From Nageia nagi (lineage: Eukaryota; Pinophyta): a DNA stretch of 64,000 bases. The position numbers and the translations under genes are program-made. The notes below the pieces were generated by a model that was not told the DNA's origin, made no database searches, and saw only the letters and a program-made list of their open reading frames with translations. Location: positions 43,400,001 to 43,464,000 of the forward strand of contig JBITNC010000001.1 in NCBI GenBank assembly GCA_050084985.1. Reading direction: 5' to 3'. Shown here in pieces: positions 12,897-24,962 of this stretch; position 1 is the stretch's first letter; each line of letters opens with the position of its first letter.

Positions 12897-15600
12897 AGTA
12901 TGACAAGGAATTCAAACTTACTCATCGAACACTAAAACCTACCATTTATTTTTCTCTCCATATTGAAACAACTTCTCATAGAACTTATAAGATGTCTATT
13001 CATAAGAAAAAGCATATGTTTCTCTCCTAATGTAGACTTGATCTTATCCACTCCCTCTAACATTCTCCCTAAAGATCATGCCAACCATGAGATCAATCTT
13101 TCCACTTAGACCTCCCATGCTTCATCACTCTATACCATCCTTCATTAGCCTCTTATCATATTTCCTTCCACCCTAATTCCTACCATATTTTCACTATAAA
13201 ATGTATCAATTGGGTTATCAAAAAGCTTTGTACAGGAAAAGCAACAGATTTGGATGGGTTACAAGAAAAACTTTTGAAATACGGTATTGACTCACTTATT
13301 GGGCCCCTTGCTGATCTCTTCAATCTTACTATTTTCTCAAGTTTTCTTGATTCATGGACTCAACATATCATCCATCCCATTCAAAAGAAGGGGATCCACA
13401 TGAACCCAATAACTACATAACTATCACATGATCATTAAAATCTTTGCCAAATTTTATGCCTTAACATTAGATGTGCTTCTATCATGTAAATTAGAGGTTG
13501 AGGGACATAGGGCCATGGGCCAAGCTTGTTTCCATCAATACTACCATTCTATTGATCATATCCTAGTTTTTAGATCTATCATAGAGGAGGATACATGTTC
13601 TAGATCTTTGATAGTCTTATGTTGCTTTGAGGATTTTAGAAAAACCTTCAATATTATGCCTTAATATTTGCTATTTGAGACACTTCAATCAGTTGGCATC
13701 TCTGGAGATCTTTTTATAGCAATTTCTAGATTATATGAGGTAGTGATTAGATGCTTTTGCTTCTCTCAAGGACTCTCTGATAGCATTCTCAATATCATAG
13801 GAGTGAAACAAGGTTACCCCTTTCCCCCACACTTTTTGGGATCTTCATAGATGAGCTTGAGTCTTTTCTTTGAGCACATACATAGGCAAATTATGAATGC
13901 TTACTTAATAATATCTTGATCTCTATCCTCCTTTTTGTTGATGATATTATTGTTTTAGCTTCAATTGCTAAGGGACTCCAACATCAATTGAATGCATTAG
14001 CTAATTTTTATGCTTGGAAATAGTTGGCAGTTAACCTTACCAAGACCAAGGTTATGGTATTTAATACTGATAAGGATTTTATATCTCATCTTCATTTATA
14101 TCTTCAAGGACAAGTTGTAGAGATCACTAACTCCTATGTATACCTTGGAGTTCTTTTCATTGGACCAACATTTCAAATGAAGCCTTCTGCCCAAGCTCGT
14201 ATTTGTAAGGGATATGCAACCATGTCCTTACTTGAGCAGAGTTGTTTTAAAGCTCATTTCCAAGATATCCCAATCTAGATGAAGATTTTTGATACCTTGA
14301 TGAAACCAACTATAACCTACGAATCAAAGATATGAGGCCCCAATCTTGGTATAACTAAATGGTCTTTTGTTAAACAAGTACAAACTCTTTTTATTTAATG
14401 GTTTATATAGTTCAAGTGCATGATTTCTCATTTGATTATCCTTGTAGAGTTTGGATCTTCACCTATTCTCTTGCAGATTATCTTAAATATCATTACTTAT
14501 CTTTGTTGGCTTCACACATTGGGAGACACCCCTTCTTGGTGTAGAAGGTATACTTACCTTACTTTATGCTTTTCGATGGTCCTTAAGTCTTAGGAGGAGA
14601 TAGAGGGTTTGGTATTTTGAAGTATCTATACTTTTAGAAAGTATTTAGATTCATATTGGTAGACTTCCTCCTTACTCCCTTGGAGTTCCATCACAAAATA
14701 AGAAGGCAAAAATAATTTTTGAGATTCAGAAGGACATCATTCTTCATTATACCTATTGCACTTGGATATCTCCCATTACCCCCTCTACCCCAAGCTATCC
14801 TTTTATCACAAGCACTTTATCCATATCTATGATAGTTAGATAGTGCCTCCTCAATACCTCCAACAACCTTTGACACATGGCATACATGTTTCCATTAGGA
14901 AACTTTGAATATGCTCCCATCAGGTACGAGTTGAAAAAAAACATCATATTCCAAGAGAGGAATGGATATGTACATTTTGTTCCCTAGGGGAAGTAGAAAC
15001 TCTACACCATTTTATTTTCGTTGTTCGATCTACTATGAAATTTGAGGTAGCTTCCACTACCTCTTTAGAAGTGACTCATGCTCTATATCCACCTTTTTCA
15101 GTTATGAGGACCAACATTACCTTCAATTTTATGTCAAAGAAGAAATTCAATTTTTCATAGAAGAGCTCTTATCTGGTGTTTCCCACCCTTAACAATCTCA
15201 ATTATCACATCCTACTTCACCAACTTTGATAGACCAAGTGATGATACAAATATTAGCTAAAAATGATAAGCATCAGATCATCTAGACATCATCAAGGCCA
15301 TTAGACAACGTACCTGTAGATCTTTGGGACTTCAAATTAATGATAGGTAGAGCCAGATCAAATATTTTTCACATTGATTCATCAACATATGACGTTAGGA
15401 GAAATTAAAAGAGAATCTCTCTCAGGGTGATTCATCATCTATTTTTTTTGCATTCTTTTATATTTATTTTTATTTGCTTTTTGGCTGAACTTTTGACCCC
15501 CCTACTTGTAGTTTTCATTGTTTTACTTTCTCAATACCTTGATCATATTTGACCCACCACAAAAATTATAATATTTCATTTCATTTCATTTCAAGAAAAA
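12897..15600 (+). mobile_element. LINE (non-LTR retrotransposon) inserted in the pseudogene's 5' flank
   Basis: The element interrupts sequence that is continuous in copy 1 (about 4745-4755). Plus-strand fragments spell a LINE reverse transcriptase in order: 'GKATDLDGLQEKLLKYG' near 13240, a decayed RT finger region near 13450-13650, 'GVKQGYPF' near 13803 (usual GxKQGxPLSP), the catalytic box 'FVDDIIVLA' at about 13933-13960 (usual F/YxDD), 'NLTKTKVMVFN' near 14033, and a C-terminal CxxC...H zinc-knuckle-like region near 14970-15040. It ends at 15575-15595 in TTTCA-type repeats, a usual LINE tail. Frameshifts and stops show it is inactive. No endonuclease domain is seen, so it is probably 5' truncated. 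No clear target duplication remains. Confidence 0.85.
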
Positions 15601-15874
15601 TGTGAAATATTAGTGTTATTATTTAACTTGGACTATCATGAAATGTTATATTGTTTTTGTGTTGTATAGATTTTACTCTTAAAAATTTAAGGTTTGAGGA
15701 ATCTAACTAGTGATATTTATGTTGGTTGGTTCATAGAGTATTATCAATATAAAAGAAAGAAGTTGAATCCTTCCTATGAGTTGTAATACCTAGGTCATAT
15801 GCTATTTTGAGTGTTCCTTGCAATTAAGTAGAGCTTTGCATATTTGTAGTTGTGACGTGATTATTGGTATCACA

Positions 15875-17008
15875 ATGGGCTTAGCTGACATTATAGTGTA
15901 GGGGTATCATTGGGCGTGGTAATTATATTTATCATTTTCATCAACATGGACTTAGTAAATGCAATGAGAAAGGAAGTATATTGGATACCGAGTGAACATC
16001 TTATGCTCAGCACTATCACAATCCAGCTGCTCAGTCTGATGACTGACCAGAGAGGTTTAATTAAAGATGATTTGGAGAATGCAGGCAACCTGAACGACAT
16101 CATAAAGATTTACCAAGAAAGACATGTTGGGTCACCTCCCTCATCGTTTTCAACAACAAATTCATGGGTAATTGCCCTCCTTAACATTTTCATGTTATGA
16201 CAGGAAGGTGTTTCGCAAGTATGGAGAATACGAAAAATATTTGCTACCATTGGGAATGTTGCAGGAGAGCTCTAGAAGCCTGTGGATACCTAATTGGCAG
16301 TCCATACAATCAGCAAGGGAACTAATCAGAAAAGGTATTCATATGCAAAACAAAACTGCCAACATCTGATTGAGTTCTTCAGGGAAAAACTCCTAAAAGA
16401 TCAGGTGTGAGATGCTTAGATCTATGTCCGAAATCCAAAAAGTATAATGATGGATTACAGTTGAAGTATTTATAAAATTGGATCCACCCCCATTGGAGGT
16501 GGAAAAGCATTTCGACGACGCGAGAAAATGTTCGTGGAAAATGACAGCAGGTATCAAAGAAAAATCTGCTGGCAAGTGTAAAAAAGGTGAGTCAGGTCTA
16601 CTAGTCATGTCTACTGCAAGTGCAGAGTCTAGTAGTCATAAAACTGAGCATTATGGTAATGACTCCATGGACTGGAAGATGATGGACGCTGGCACTGTTG
16701 TGTACAAGTTGTGCAAAAGCATTGATGTGGAATCAGTTCAAACTCCCAATGACATCACAACATTGCTTAAGGAGATACAATCTTCTCTAGCAGACATTAT
16801 ATATGCTTGCTTATATGAAGTACTTGATAAAGCTGTGAAGTGGTCTATGAAATGTGCGCGACAGTCGGATGACAAACAGATTGCCAGAGCTCTCTACACT
16901 GTGGGAAAAGCCAAAAGGATTACCAAACAGCTGAATGCCAAGAAGGAGGAGGAGAAAGACCAAGCAGCCGAGAAGCCTAGACATAGCTTTGTGGAAACCC
17001 TAACATAG
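15875..17008 (+). pseudogene. Truncated paralogue of the 790-residue membrane-protein gene
   Basis: Starts with the same ATG context as the intact gene. A 1-bp deletion within codons 7-10 shifts the frame and exposes a TAG at 15899-15901. Two internal deletions remove about 870 bp (all but the first membrane segments of the N-terminal half; junction near 16110) and about 400 bp (most of the acidic mid-region; junction near 16550). Further small indels lie near 16370-16470. The final 176 codons (16478-17008) are open and closely match the intact gene's C-terminus, then extend further into a tail ending RHSFVETLT. That tail is missing from the intact copy. A LINE sits just upstream. Not expected to be functional, although a transcript of the 3' part cannot be excluded from sequence. 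Confidence 0.9.
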
Positions 17009-17080
17009 CTATCGACGTTTCCATACCCTCTCTTTTTCTTACATGGTGTGCCTATTATATGAATAGATGATATTGTCATC

Positions 17081-18490
17081 TATTATTATCATCAAACTTT
17101 CTATTTGTTAGCAATAGGATCAGTATGTCCTCGCAATGAATAACCATGAGTGAAATTTCTATTACAATTGTATCAAATCTTTGATTACAAGATTATTATG
17201 TCTTCATAAAGAATAACCATAAGTAAAATTACAGTTACAATTGTATCAAGTCGTCAACTGGTCACATGATTATTCATGCTCTTATAAAGGAAAGGAACAA
17301 ACTTCTTTCATTTATCTCTACGTACTTAACACTAAGTTATCAAGTAACTGATTGGAAATTAATTACTATCAACCCATATGACAGTTTTAAAGTCACTCAG
17401 CTATTAAACATTGTTCATTTGATACTCTTTGAGAAACTTGAATAATAGTCAATTTTATTATACAAGTTGTAACTTTCATAACTCTTTTCTAGATTATAGA
17501 CCCATTGCTATTTTTATTTTTTTCTCAATCAACATAATGTTTAATAGGTTGTTCAATGTTTGGTTATGAATTGTTATCCATCAAATCTAAATTGTCTAAA
17601 AGATATACAAATATATTTGGTAACATTACTTTAAACCTATACTAGGTATAACTTCTATCTATTTAATCTCACTTATTGATCAATTCAGCTATCACCATTC
17701 AAGTTTGTAAAGAAATCTCTCATATATCAAGCATTCAAAAATAATAATGCAAGTCATCATAATTTGCAAAGTACTTACTTTCCTATACCAAATAATAAGA
17801 AACTGCATTATATCCCAAGATAAATATTATTTCATTTTAACAATAAGATAAGACATATATAGTGAAGTACTCATATCAACTTTTCCAAAAAGTGATCTAT
17901 CTCTTGCCCCACTAAAACTAGTTTTATGAATAGAGTATAAGGTGAACTAGATATAATAATGAAATAGTAACTTTGTTAACAACTATCTTTCTCTTAGTCC
18001 TTCGAAACAACATAGGATAGGCCTATGTATCTTGACAAAAGAGGCCATCAAAGATCTATTTCAAAAGGTTCTTCATATAAACTTAAAATTGAAATTGCAA
18101 AGACCAACATTGCTACTAAACTTTGCATCATCCTTAGCTCATTCATCACTCAATTTCCACATCCTCCAACTCCTAAAGCATCACTTGTACTCATTAACTA
18201 AAGAGGGCAAGAATTTGTTGAAATCTTACTAGGGGAGACCCAATTATGCTCTAAATCAACGTTATCAATGGTACAATGCTAGCATGAATGAATATACAAA
18301 TGAATAGTATAAAATGAACTATAATATCTTCATATAGTTATGCAATTATACCATTTACTTATTTTAATTTAAGAATCTTTTAATTCATTACAGGTTTGGG
18401 TAACTAAGATATTACCTAAACCTTTAATCCATGTAAATTTTTGGTTGCAAGATAGGGTAAAAAGATGAATGAATGAAGGGTTCCAAATAC
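17081..18490. other. AT-rich intergenic DNA
   Basis: No gene or transposon protein was recognised. A short reading frame at 18032-18232 has no family features. The stretch separates the duplicated locus from the gypsy relic. Confidence 0.5.
17113..17252. repeat. Imperfect ~70-bp tandem duplication
   Basis: Two neighbouring segments share 'aataaccat(g/a)agt(g/a)aaa' and 'tacaattgtatcaa' at the same internal spacing (first near 17140-17178, second near 17212-17250). Confidence 0.65.
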
Positions 18491-18499
18491 CCATTGATT

Positions 18500-19668
18500 A
18501 TTTTCATAATTTACATTTATTTACTACATAAAAATGCACAAACAAAACATAAAAGAAGCCATTAACCTCATACCATGTATAATGCATGTATTATGAACAG
18601 ATAAACTCCATATACAAATAATGCATCATATTTTACTTCATGCTATATCATTACAGTGCCTCATAAGCCTTCAAATATAATTAAATATATCACATGCAAT
18701 TATGAAAATATCAATATGATATCAACAAGGCCAATAAGAGACATCCCTAATTACAAGTATGTTTAGAAAAAATCAATTGAAACCCCAACCATCAGGAAGA
18801 ACTCCATTACCAAGTAGCCATAAGAGTGTTAAAGCACTTCTAAAAACCCAAGGATCCACTTCTAAGGATGCCCCCAACAAAATCATGAGAGCTCCTCTAT
18901 ATAGGGGTGCATTTACTTTGTCCAAGTGGAGTCCATTGATAATAACCCACCCATGATTGCAATAAATATGCCATGCCTTAAGAAGTCTCATGGTTCCAAA
19001 TAAAAAGCCGCAAGAAGTACTTGGCTAACTAAGCTCCTTCCCCTCAACTTCACTCAAAGGAATGATAGTAAAGGATAAAATGTCCAACAAAAACCAATTA
19101 ATACCTTAGACATCACTTCAAAGGCTTCCCAACAATGAAAAGACAAAATAGTGAGACATAAGGTTGATTAGGGTTTAATTCCCATTTTGTATATGAGATA
19201 ATTGATCTCTCTTCACTTGACACATCGAATGCTATTGATCAAATTTAAACACCACCACAGAAACACTATCATGCCTCCCTCAACAAACATTAAACTTATA
19301 AATATTTACAAAGGGGTTTTAATCCCTTGATACCACCATACCCAAGGTAATAGATTAGCTTAGGCGAGAGGGGGTTTAGGTTTAGGTAGGTCTTAGCATT
19401 AGCTTAATTTAGTTTTAAAATAATAAATTTATTTCCATTTCTTTTCTTTAAAATAAAAGACTAAATTGATATGTATTTTGTTTGTAGGTTCATGTCTTAA
19501 TGTCAATACAAGGATTCTTATTCCTTACCTAGGAAAGTCTTATTATTTGCTTAACTATTGCAAAACTCCTTTAAAAATATGCAAACATCAAAATTGACAA
19601 GTTACAACCCCAATATACAATCATAGAAATAGGAAGGATGAAATAATAGGAGAAGGTGGTTCATGACA
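18500..19668 (-). repeat. Putative 3' LTR of the gypsy relic
   Basis: It begins (minus strand) next to the polypurine tract at 19671-19680 with TGTCATGAACC, a start typical of chromovirus LTRs. The TATA box near 18900 places U3 to its right and R/U5 to its left. The left end is an estimate, because no second LTR is available in the window for comparison. Confidence 0.5.
18892..18908 (-). promoter_or_regulatory. TATA box of the gypsy LTR
   Basis: On the minus strand the sequence reads CCCTATATAGAGGAGC, a strong plant TATA element, about 760 bp inside the LTR. It would mark the U3/R transition. Confidence 0.5.
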
Positions 19669-19670
19669 TA

Positions 19671-19681
19671 CCCTCCCCCTT
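19671..19681 (-). promoter_or_regulatory. Polypurine tract of the gypsy relic
   Basis: Minus strand AAGGGGGAGGG directly precedes the LTR start, the expected position of the plus-strand primer in gypsy elements. Confidence 0.7.
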
Positions 19682-19699
19682 ATCTAAACTCAATCTCAT

Positions 19700-21099
19700 A
19701 ATTTTGATTATTCCTCATCCCACAAATTAGGAAATTGTAGTTTCATATCCTCTACTTTCTCCCAAGTAGCATTATGTTAAAAATATTGATCCCATTCACT
19801 AAGCATTCATCAATTTCATGATTCCTTAGTGTTCTAGAATGGAATCCCAATATCTTAATTGGTTTAACTTTAATAGAAAGAGAGTCTATCATTTGTAACT
19901 TGTCTACATCCCAAACATGCATTGGATCTTAAATGTAAACCTTTATTAATGATACATAAAATGCATTTGAATCTTGGCCATATTAGTTAGGAGTTCCAAC
20001 TTGTATGAAATCGATTAACCTTCTAAAGAATTGAAAAATGAACCAACAAACTTTGTTGCCAATTTGGAAGTTTTAATTGGATCTTACCAAGCTTGACCCT
20101 CATAAAAATTTTATCATCAACTTGAAATTCTTGAGGAGTTCATTTAGATCAGCCAAACTCTTACTCCTATCTGAGGCTTCCTTAAGTTTATTGTGAATAC
20201 TTTTAAGCTAACTTCCATTTCTAACAATTTTTAGTCCAATAGTAACTTTATCTTCTATATTATTCAAGGATATAGGTGTTCTACCCGTTTTCCATAAAGA
20301 GATTCAAATGGAATCATCCTCAAATATTTTTGAAATGAATTGTTATATCCAAATTTAACTAGGTGCAAATATTCTTCCCATTTTTTAGGACTATTCAATA
20401 CAATACATACAAAGCATGTCCTCTAAAATTTTATTATCTCTCTCAATTTATCCATCAAATTCAGGGTATAGGTTGTGCTAAAATTTAATTTAGTTCCTAC
20501 TTCTTACTTAAGATTTTGCCAAAATTCTTATGTAAATTTATTATCACAATTGGATACTATACTGTCAAGAAAGCCATGCATCCTAAATACTTCTTTCATG
20601 AATTTATGAAAAATAATATCAATTAGTAGTGTTACCTAGAATGAAGTGAGAAACCTTAGTAAGTTTGTCAAAAATAGGAAAATGGAGTCATGGTAAAACT
20701 TGGTTTTTGGTAAAACTATTATGAAATCCATGCTTATTGACTATTATTTCTAAAAGGAATTTCAAGTGATTGCAAGCTGCCAACAAGCCTAATCCTCTTA
20801 GTTTTGACTTTTTGGAATTCAAGATACTTAGCCACGTACTCCACAATATCATTTTTCATTCCACACCAATAATATTGCTTCTTAGCATTTTCTCTCATTA
20901 TTTTTATTTTAGGATGAGCAGATAAGGGAGTATAGTGGAATTCATACATGATTTTCTTTCTTAGATTCTCTTCTAAAAGAATGACTAATCTGTCTCCAAA
21001 ATACAACAAAAAATCATATTTAACTAAGAAACCCTCTTGCAATCCTTGTTGAATCATGACCTTTTGATTTATACAAAAGATTTCTTTAGCTTTATCCAT
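19700..21099 (-). pseudogene. gypsy integrase and chromodomain remnants
   Basis: Minus strand 21099-20734 is an open 121-codon stretch with the integrase N-terminal HH-CC domain, 'HYTPLSAHPKIKIM' then 'YYWCGMKNDIVEYVAKYLEFQKVK'. Both cysteines of the usual CxxC are replaced (Y and F), so zinc binding would be lost. The catalytic core follows in broken frames near 20700-20300, with 'SIVSNCDNKFT' at the second-aspartate block. Near 19771-19711 the sequence NATWEKVEDMKLQFPNLWDE matches the end of a chromodomain, which identifies the chromovirus branch. Confidence 0.8.
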
Positions 21100-21499
21100 T
21101 CAACATCTTTTTATTGCATTGAGCATGGGCTAGGTGAATAAATACTACAAAATATGATGATTAGTATTTAAGAAAAAATATCTTCTTAAAAGATAATACC
21201 ATCACATTTTGAGTGCATGCACAACTTCTACAAGTTATAAGTCATGATTCAAATAGTTCCTTTCATGATGATTGTACATGATTCAAAAGCCATAATGGTA
21301 CCTTATTTTATAAGCACACCTCTTAACTCTTTAATACATGCATTGGTATACACAGTAAACTCCTTTTAATGATCTAGTAATTTTAGTATTGGGGCTGAAG
21401 TTAAGATTTGTTTCAAAAAAATTGAATATTGATTCACATTTTTCATTAAATGAATTTCTTTCCCTTATACTACAATTTGGTTATGGGATAAGATATTTT

Positions 21500-22134
21500 T
21501 GAGAAATACTTCACAAAATTACAATAATAACCAGCAATTCCTATGAAGCTATGAATTATGCAACATTACTTGGAGTTGGCCACTCCATAACTGCCTCTAT
21601 CTTTTGAGGATCAACAACAAGCCCTTTAGCTGAGATGATATGTCCCAAATAGTGAACTTGTGAGGTAAAGAATTCATATTTATATAGTTTCCCATACAAT
21701 TGATTTCTTCTAATAATCTCTAAAGTGAGTTTTAGGTGAATTTCATTTTCTTTAATGCTTCAAGAATACATTAAGATATTGTTAAGAAAGATTAGCATAA
21801 ATTTATCCAAGTATTTTTTGAAGATATTATTAATCAAATTCATAAAGGTTGTAGGGGCATTTGCTAGACCAAAAGGTAAAACAATAAACTCATAGGCTCC
21901 ATAACAAGTTTTAAAGGTATCTTGGTCTTTAATTCTAATTTGGTGATACCTATATCTAAGATCTATCTTTGAAAACACACAAGCATCTTGTAGTTGGTCA
22001 AATAAGTCATCTATCTTGGGAAGAGGATATCTATTTTTAATGGTCAACATGTTCAATAATTTGCAGTCAATATAGAGTCTCATGGTTTCATAATTTTTTA
22101 ATAAAAAGTACCAATGTATCCCATGGTGACACAC
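21500..22134 (-). pseudogene. gypsy reverse transcriptase remnant
   Basis: The stretch 22134-21760 is open and shows the RT core in order: '[20 protein letters not shown]', '[15 protein letters not shown]', '[19 protein letters not shown]' and the catalytic box as 'FLNNILMYS'. The usual box is YxDD, and both catalytic aspartates have become asparagine. Downstream, near 21660-21580, HYLGHIISAKGLVVDPQKI is the conserved RT connection block. The RNase H region at 21500-21100 is too decayed to define. Confidence 0.88.
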
Positions 22135-22870
22135 TAGGCTTTATTAATCCTTTATCTAGGAGTTCTTGTAATTGCAATTTAAGTTCTTGCATTTCTAAAG
22201 TTATTATGCAGTAAGGAACCCTAGTTATAGGTTCAACTCTAAGTATCAAGTCAATAGAAAAACCAAACTCTCTCACTAGTGGTATACTAACGAGTTCATC
22301 CAAAAAGATATATCTAAATCCATTCAAAACTTTATAGAGTTGAAAAGGATTAGATTTATCATTTTGGTCATTTATGTGTACATGAATAGCAAAAAGTTGA
22401 TACCTCTTTTTGGCTACTTTAACAAATTGCAAGGCTGTCAATGGGAGAATGCAAATATTTTTCTTGATGCTATGTAAAATCACTTTTTTTCTATTGGATT
22501 TGATAACTTTCAATGACCTATCAGGTATATTTACTTTTTCTTTAATATAATGCAACCAATCCAATCCTAGAATGATTTCAGAAGATGGCAATGGCACTAT
22601 ATGCAAATATATTTTTGATTCAAAATTAGGCAAGGTTATCAAAATATAAGGCATGAATTTTCTAACCTTACAAGTTTGATTGGAAGCAAATTCTACACAA
22701 ATGGATATCACTTTATGTCTTGAATTAGTGCCCCTTCCTTAAGGGACTTTTTCCTTGATCATCAAATTGGTAATAGATGGGATGTTATACATTTTTGTTG
22801 TTCCTTGGATACGAGCATCACTATGAAACACATATAATTGCTTATCTTTATATATTAAAATTTCTGAAGG
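22088..22870 (-). pseudogene. gypsy protease / RT N-terminal remnant
   Basis: An open stretch at 22711-22088 contains 'SSEIILGLDWLHYIKEKVN', the block after the protease active site in gypsy Pol. It is followed by the RT entry region with 'EPITRVPYCI' and '[17 protein letters not shown]'. It overlaps the RT stretch in another frame, showing a frameshift at about 22090-22134. The protease active-site aspartate motif itself is not recognisable, and sequence to 22870 reads as the upstream part of the same polyprotein with a stop. Confidence 0.78.
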
Positions 22871-23180
22871 GATTAAAAGTTAGAAAATATTTATTTTATT
22901 TTATTTATATAATGGAATATATGTTAGTTTGATTAGTTCTAATCTAAGTTATGTTTGTAATATTTAACATTCTTTTTAAAATTTTATAAAATATATAAAT
23001 GTAGATTACAAGATGAAGGAGATGAAGTAATTCTTTATCTCCACCCAAGATCACCTTAGATGGAATCTTTCATTAATCTTAAAAAAATATAGATCATTCA
23101 TAAAATAGAAGATAAACATGTATAGTGGTTCCTTCAACTAAGGGAGTACATCCATTTGAACTATCTTTAATGACTATTAT
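22871..23180. other. AT-rich spacer between gypsy relic and LTR-like island
   Basis: Contains TTTAT repeats near 22890-22910. Nothing further was recognised. Confidence 0.4.
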
Positions 23181-23652
23181 TGATGCATGCGTTGCCGGGG
23201 CCGTAACTTTTGATCCGGAGGTCGTTTTGCTTCGAAATTTAAACTGTGGCTTCGTGACGAATTTCCAGTTATGGTAGTTCATTAGAATTGCCATACCCAA
23301 AAAATGATATTTTTAAGGCCTGATTCATCCGTCTAAGGCCTGAAAAATAGGCTTTTTTAAGAGCACTCCTGATTTTTAGGCTTTTTTTGCATGTTGCGCC
23401 TTTAGTAACTCTTGTTTTTCTTCTAGTTAAGGGTGGATATTTTAGATACTGCTTAATTAGTGTAAGAGGGATGCGCATGCAAATTTTGGGTGCAATCCGA
23501 CTCATTCTGGTTTTTTGTTTTTTTTGTGGCTATTTAAAGGGCATTGTATTCTCTTGGAAAGCATGTGGATTCAGGAATAAGAAGAGTATTTGTGGTCTGG
23601 ATTTCTTCTGTATGTTCTGTGACTGGATTTCAATTTCTGTTTTCCTGTTATA
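23181..23652 (+). other. GC-richer LTR-like island
   Basis: Compositionally distinct from its surroundings, with CG dinucleotides ('gttgccggggccgtaac', 'tgatccggaggtcgtttt'). It starts TGATGCATGC and holds a TATTTAAAGG element at about 23532 followed by a T-rich region, as in an LTR promoter. No pol is attached, and no clear CA end or convincing target duplication was found. It could be a solo or truncated LTR, or another promoter-bearing fragment. Confidence 0.4.
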
Positions 23653-23654
23653 GC

Positions 23655-24014
23655 TGAATTCACACCAATTATCTCAAGAACTCTAACTCTCTTTACAACT
23701 AGAAGTATTTTAAACTTCCTACAAGATCAAGCTCTCCTCATTCTACAAGCATGAGAGTGCTTTCTACAAGTGTGTATTAAACAACAAGGCCAAACCCTCT
23801 ATCTATAGGTGAGAACCTCACCTTAACTCATCTTTTAACCTAAGATTTACATGGGGTTAGTATGGACAAGTTTCATGCTTGGGTGAAGTCAAAGTCTTCC
23901 ACTATTTAATCATTTTTAGGTATTTAATGATAAAATAAGGAATTACATAAAATAATTATTAATACTTAGATACCATATAAATACTAATACAATAATACAT
24001 TATAAATTTTAACA
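23655..24014 (-). repeat. 3' LTR of element E (left limit uncertain)
   Basis: On the minus strand it starts TGTTAAAATTTATAATG at 24014, like the other LTRs in the family (TGTTGGAATGTATAATG). It is followed by an ATACTTAGATACC-like block and a TATAGATAGAGG promoter-like site near 23810. The family motif around GTACTCC..GTTGG is still traceable. Full terminal similarity is lost near 23650, where the LTR-like island begins, so the end may be truncated. Confidence 0.6.
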
Positions 24015-24485
24015 CTTCTCCTTAATATAATATTGGAAAAGTAAGAAGAAAAGAATGTAAGAGATTATAAGAGAGTTCTCCTCCGTAGATAATACAATTC
24101 AAGATGAGAACTTAAGAACATGGAATTGAGATGGTTCTATAAAGCTCAACTACTTAACCATTTAAAAAAATGGTTTATAATACAAATCCGTCAATCATAA
24201 ATGGTGTTAATATACAAGTAGTAGTCATTCAACAACATGTTGATATGATGATCCTTCACGAGCTTATGACATAAGTAACATGTAATCTTTAGAAGAAACC
24301 TGCAAGCTACAAGTAGCTCATAACAAGATTAGTTAGGTGCATTATAAGTCAAGAAAATGCCAATGACAAGCAAGTATATAATCATCTAAAAATGATCCAC
24401 ATAATCAATAACATAAAAGGTCTTTGAAATATTTAAAGATAAAGAATTCATTCATACTCTACTCCCCCTTAAGGTCAACTTTATC
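24015..24485 (-). other. Element E, 3' internal tail
   Basis: The minus strand resembles the segments just before the 3' LTRs of A (31600-31900), B and D, including 'gagctacttgtagcttgcag'. Noncoding. It ends at the target site of element A. Confidence 0.65.
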
Positions 24486-24490
24486 ATCCT

Positions 24491-24947
24491 TGTTATAATT
24501 TGTAATGTAATATTGTGTAATATTTCTCTTTAATGTAAATTTATTTAATACTTAAAGTATCTTTAGATACCTTAAAAGCATTAAGAGAATAAAAAAAGAA
24601 AAATAATTAAAAATAGGTAAGAGATTAAATATAGAAAAAGGATTAAATATAGAGTGGGTTTCTTCTTATAAATAGAGAAGAACCCCTCCTCTCATATTGT
24701 ACAATTGTTATGCAAATTTTTTTATAGGTTTAGAGTTTGAGAGAGAGATGAGAGATTTTGTAAGAGATATATTTGAGAATAAGAAGATCTTAGCTAGTGG
24801 ATGTACTTCCAAAAAGGGAGAAACCACTTTATATCTTGTGTTATTTGTGAGATTGATTTGAGTTATTGCGCTATTGTGTTGATATTGTAAGTGCCTCTTG
24901 AGATCTTGGTATATTAGAAATTAATCCATTAAGGGTTAATTTCATCA
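24491..24947 (+). repeat. 5' LTR of element A
   Basis: Begins TGTTATAATTTG and ends TTCATCA. Contains a TATAAATAG box near 24667 and the family block with GTGGATGTACTTCC and ACCACTTTATATC near 24798-24836. Confidence 0.93.
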
Positions 24948-24949
24948 AG

Positions 24950-24962
24950 TGGTATCAAAGCA
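24950..24962 (+). promoter_or_regulatory. Primer binding site of element A
   Basis: TGGTATCAAAGCA lies two bases after the LTR. It is nearly complementary to the 3' end of plant initiator methionine tRNA, the usual copia primer. Confidence 0.9.

Larger units (their letters stand above)
18500..22870 (-). mobile_element. Ty3/gypsy chromovirus relic (5' end missing)
   Basis: Minus-strand order is protease-side sequence, reverse transcriptase, RNase H region, integrase, chromodomain trace, polypurine tract and 3' LTR, the layout of a chromodomain-bearing gypsy element. Gag and the 5' LTR are not found to the right of 22870, so the element is truncated or interrupted there. All reading frames carry stops and frameshifts. 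The left boundary of the LTR is not resolved and 18500 is approximate. Confidence 0.8.

Noticed and set aside
18759-18991. Two overlapping frames on opposite strands near 18.8-19.0 kb
   Set aside because: They lie across the LTR promoter of the gypsy relic and match no protein family.
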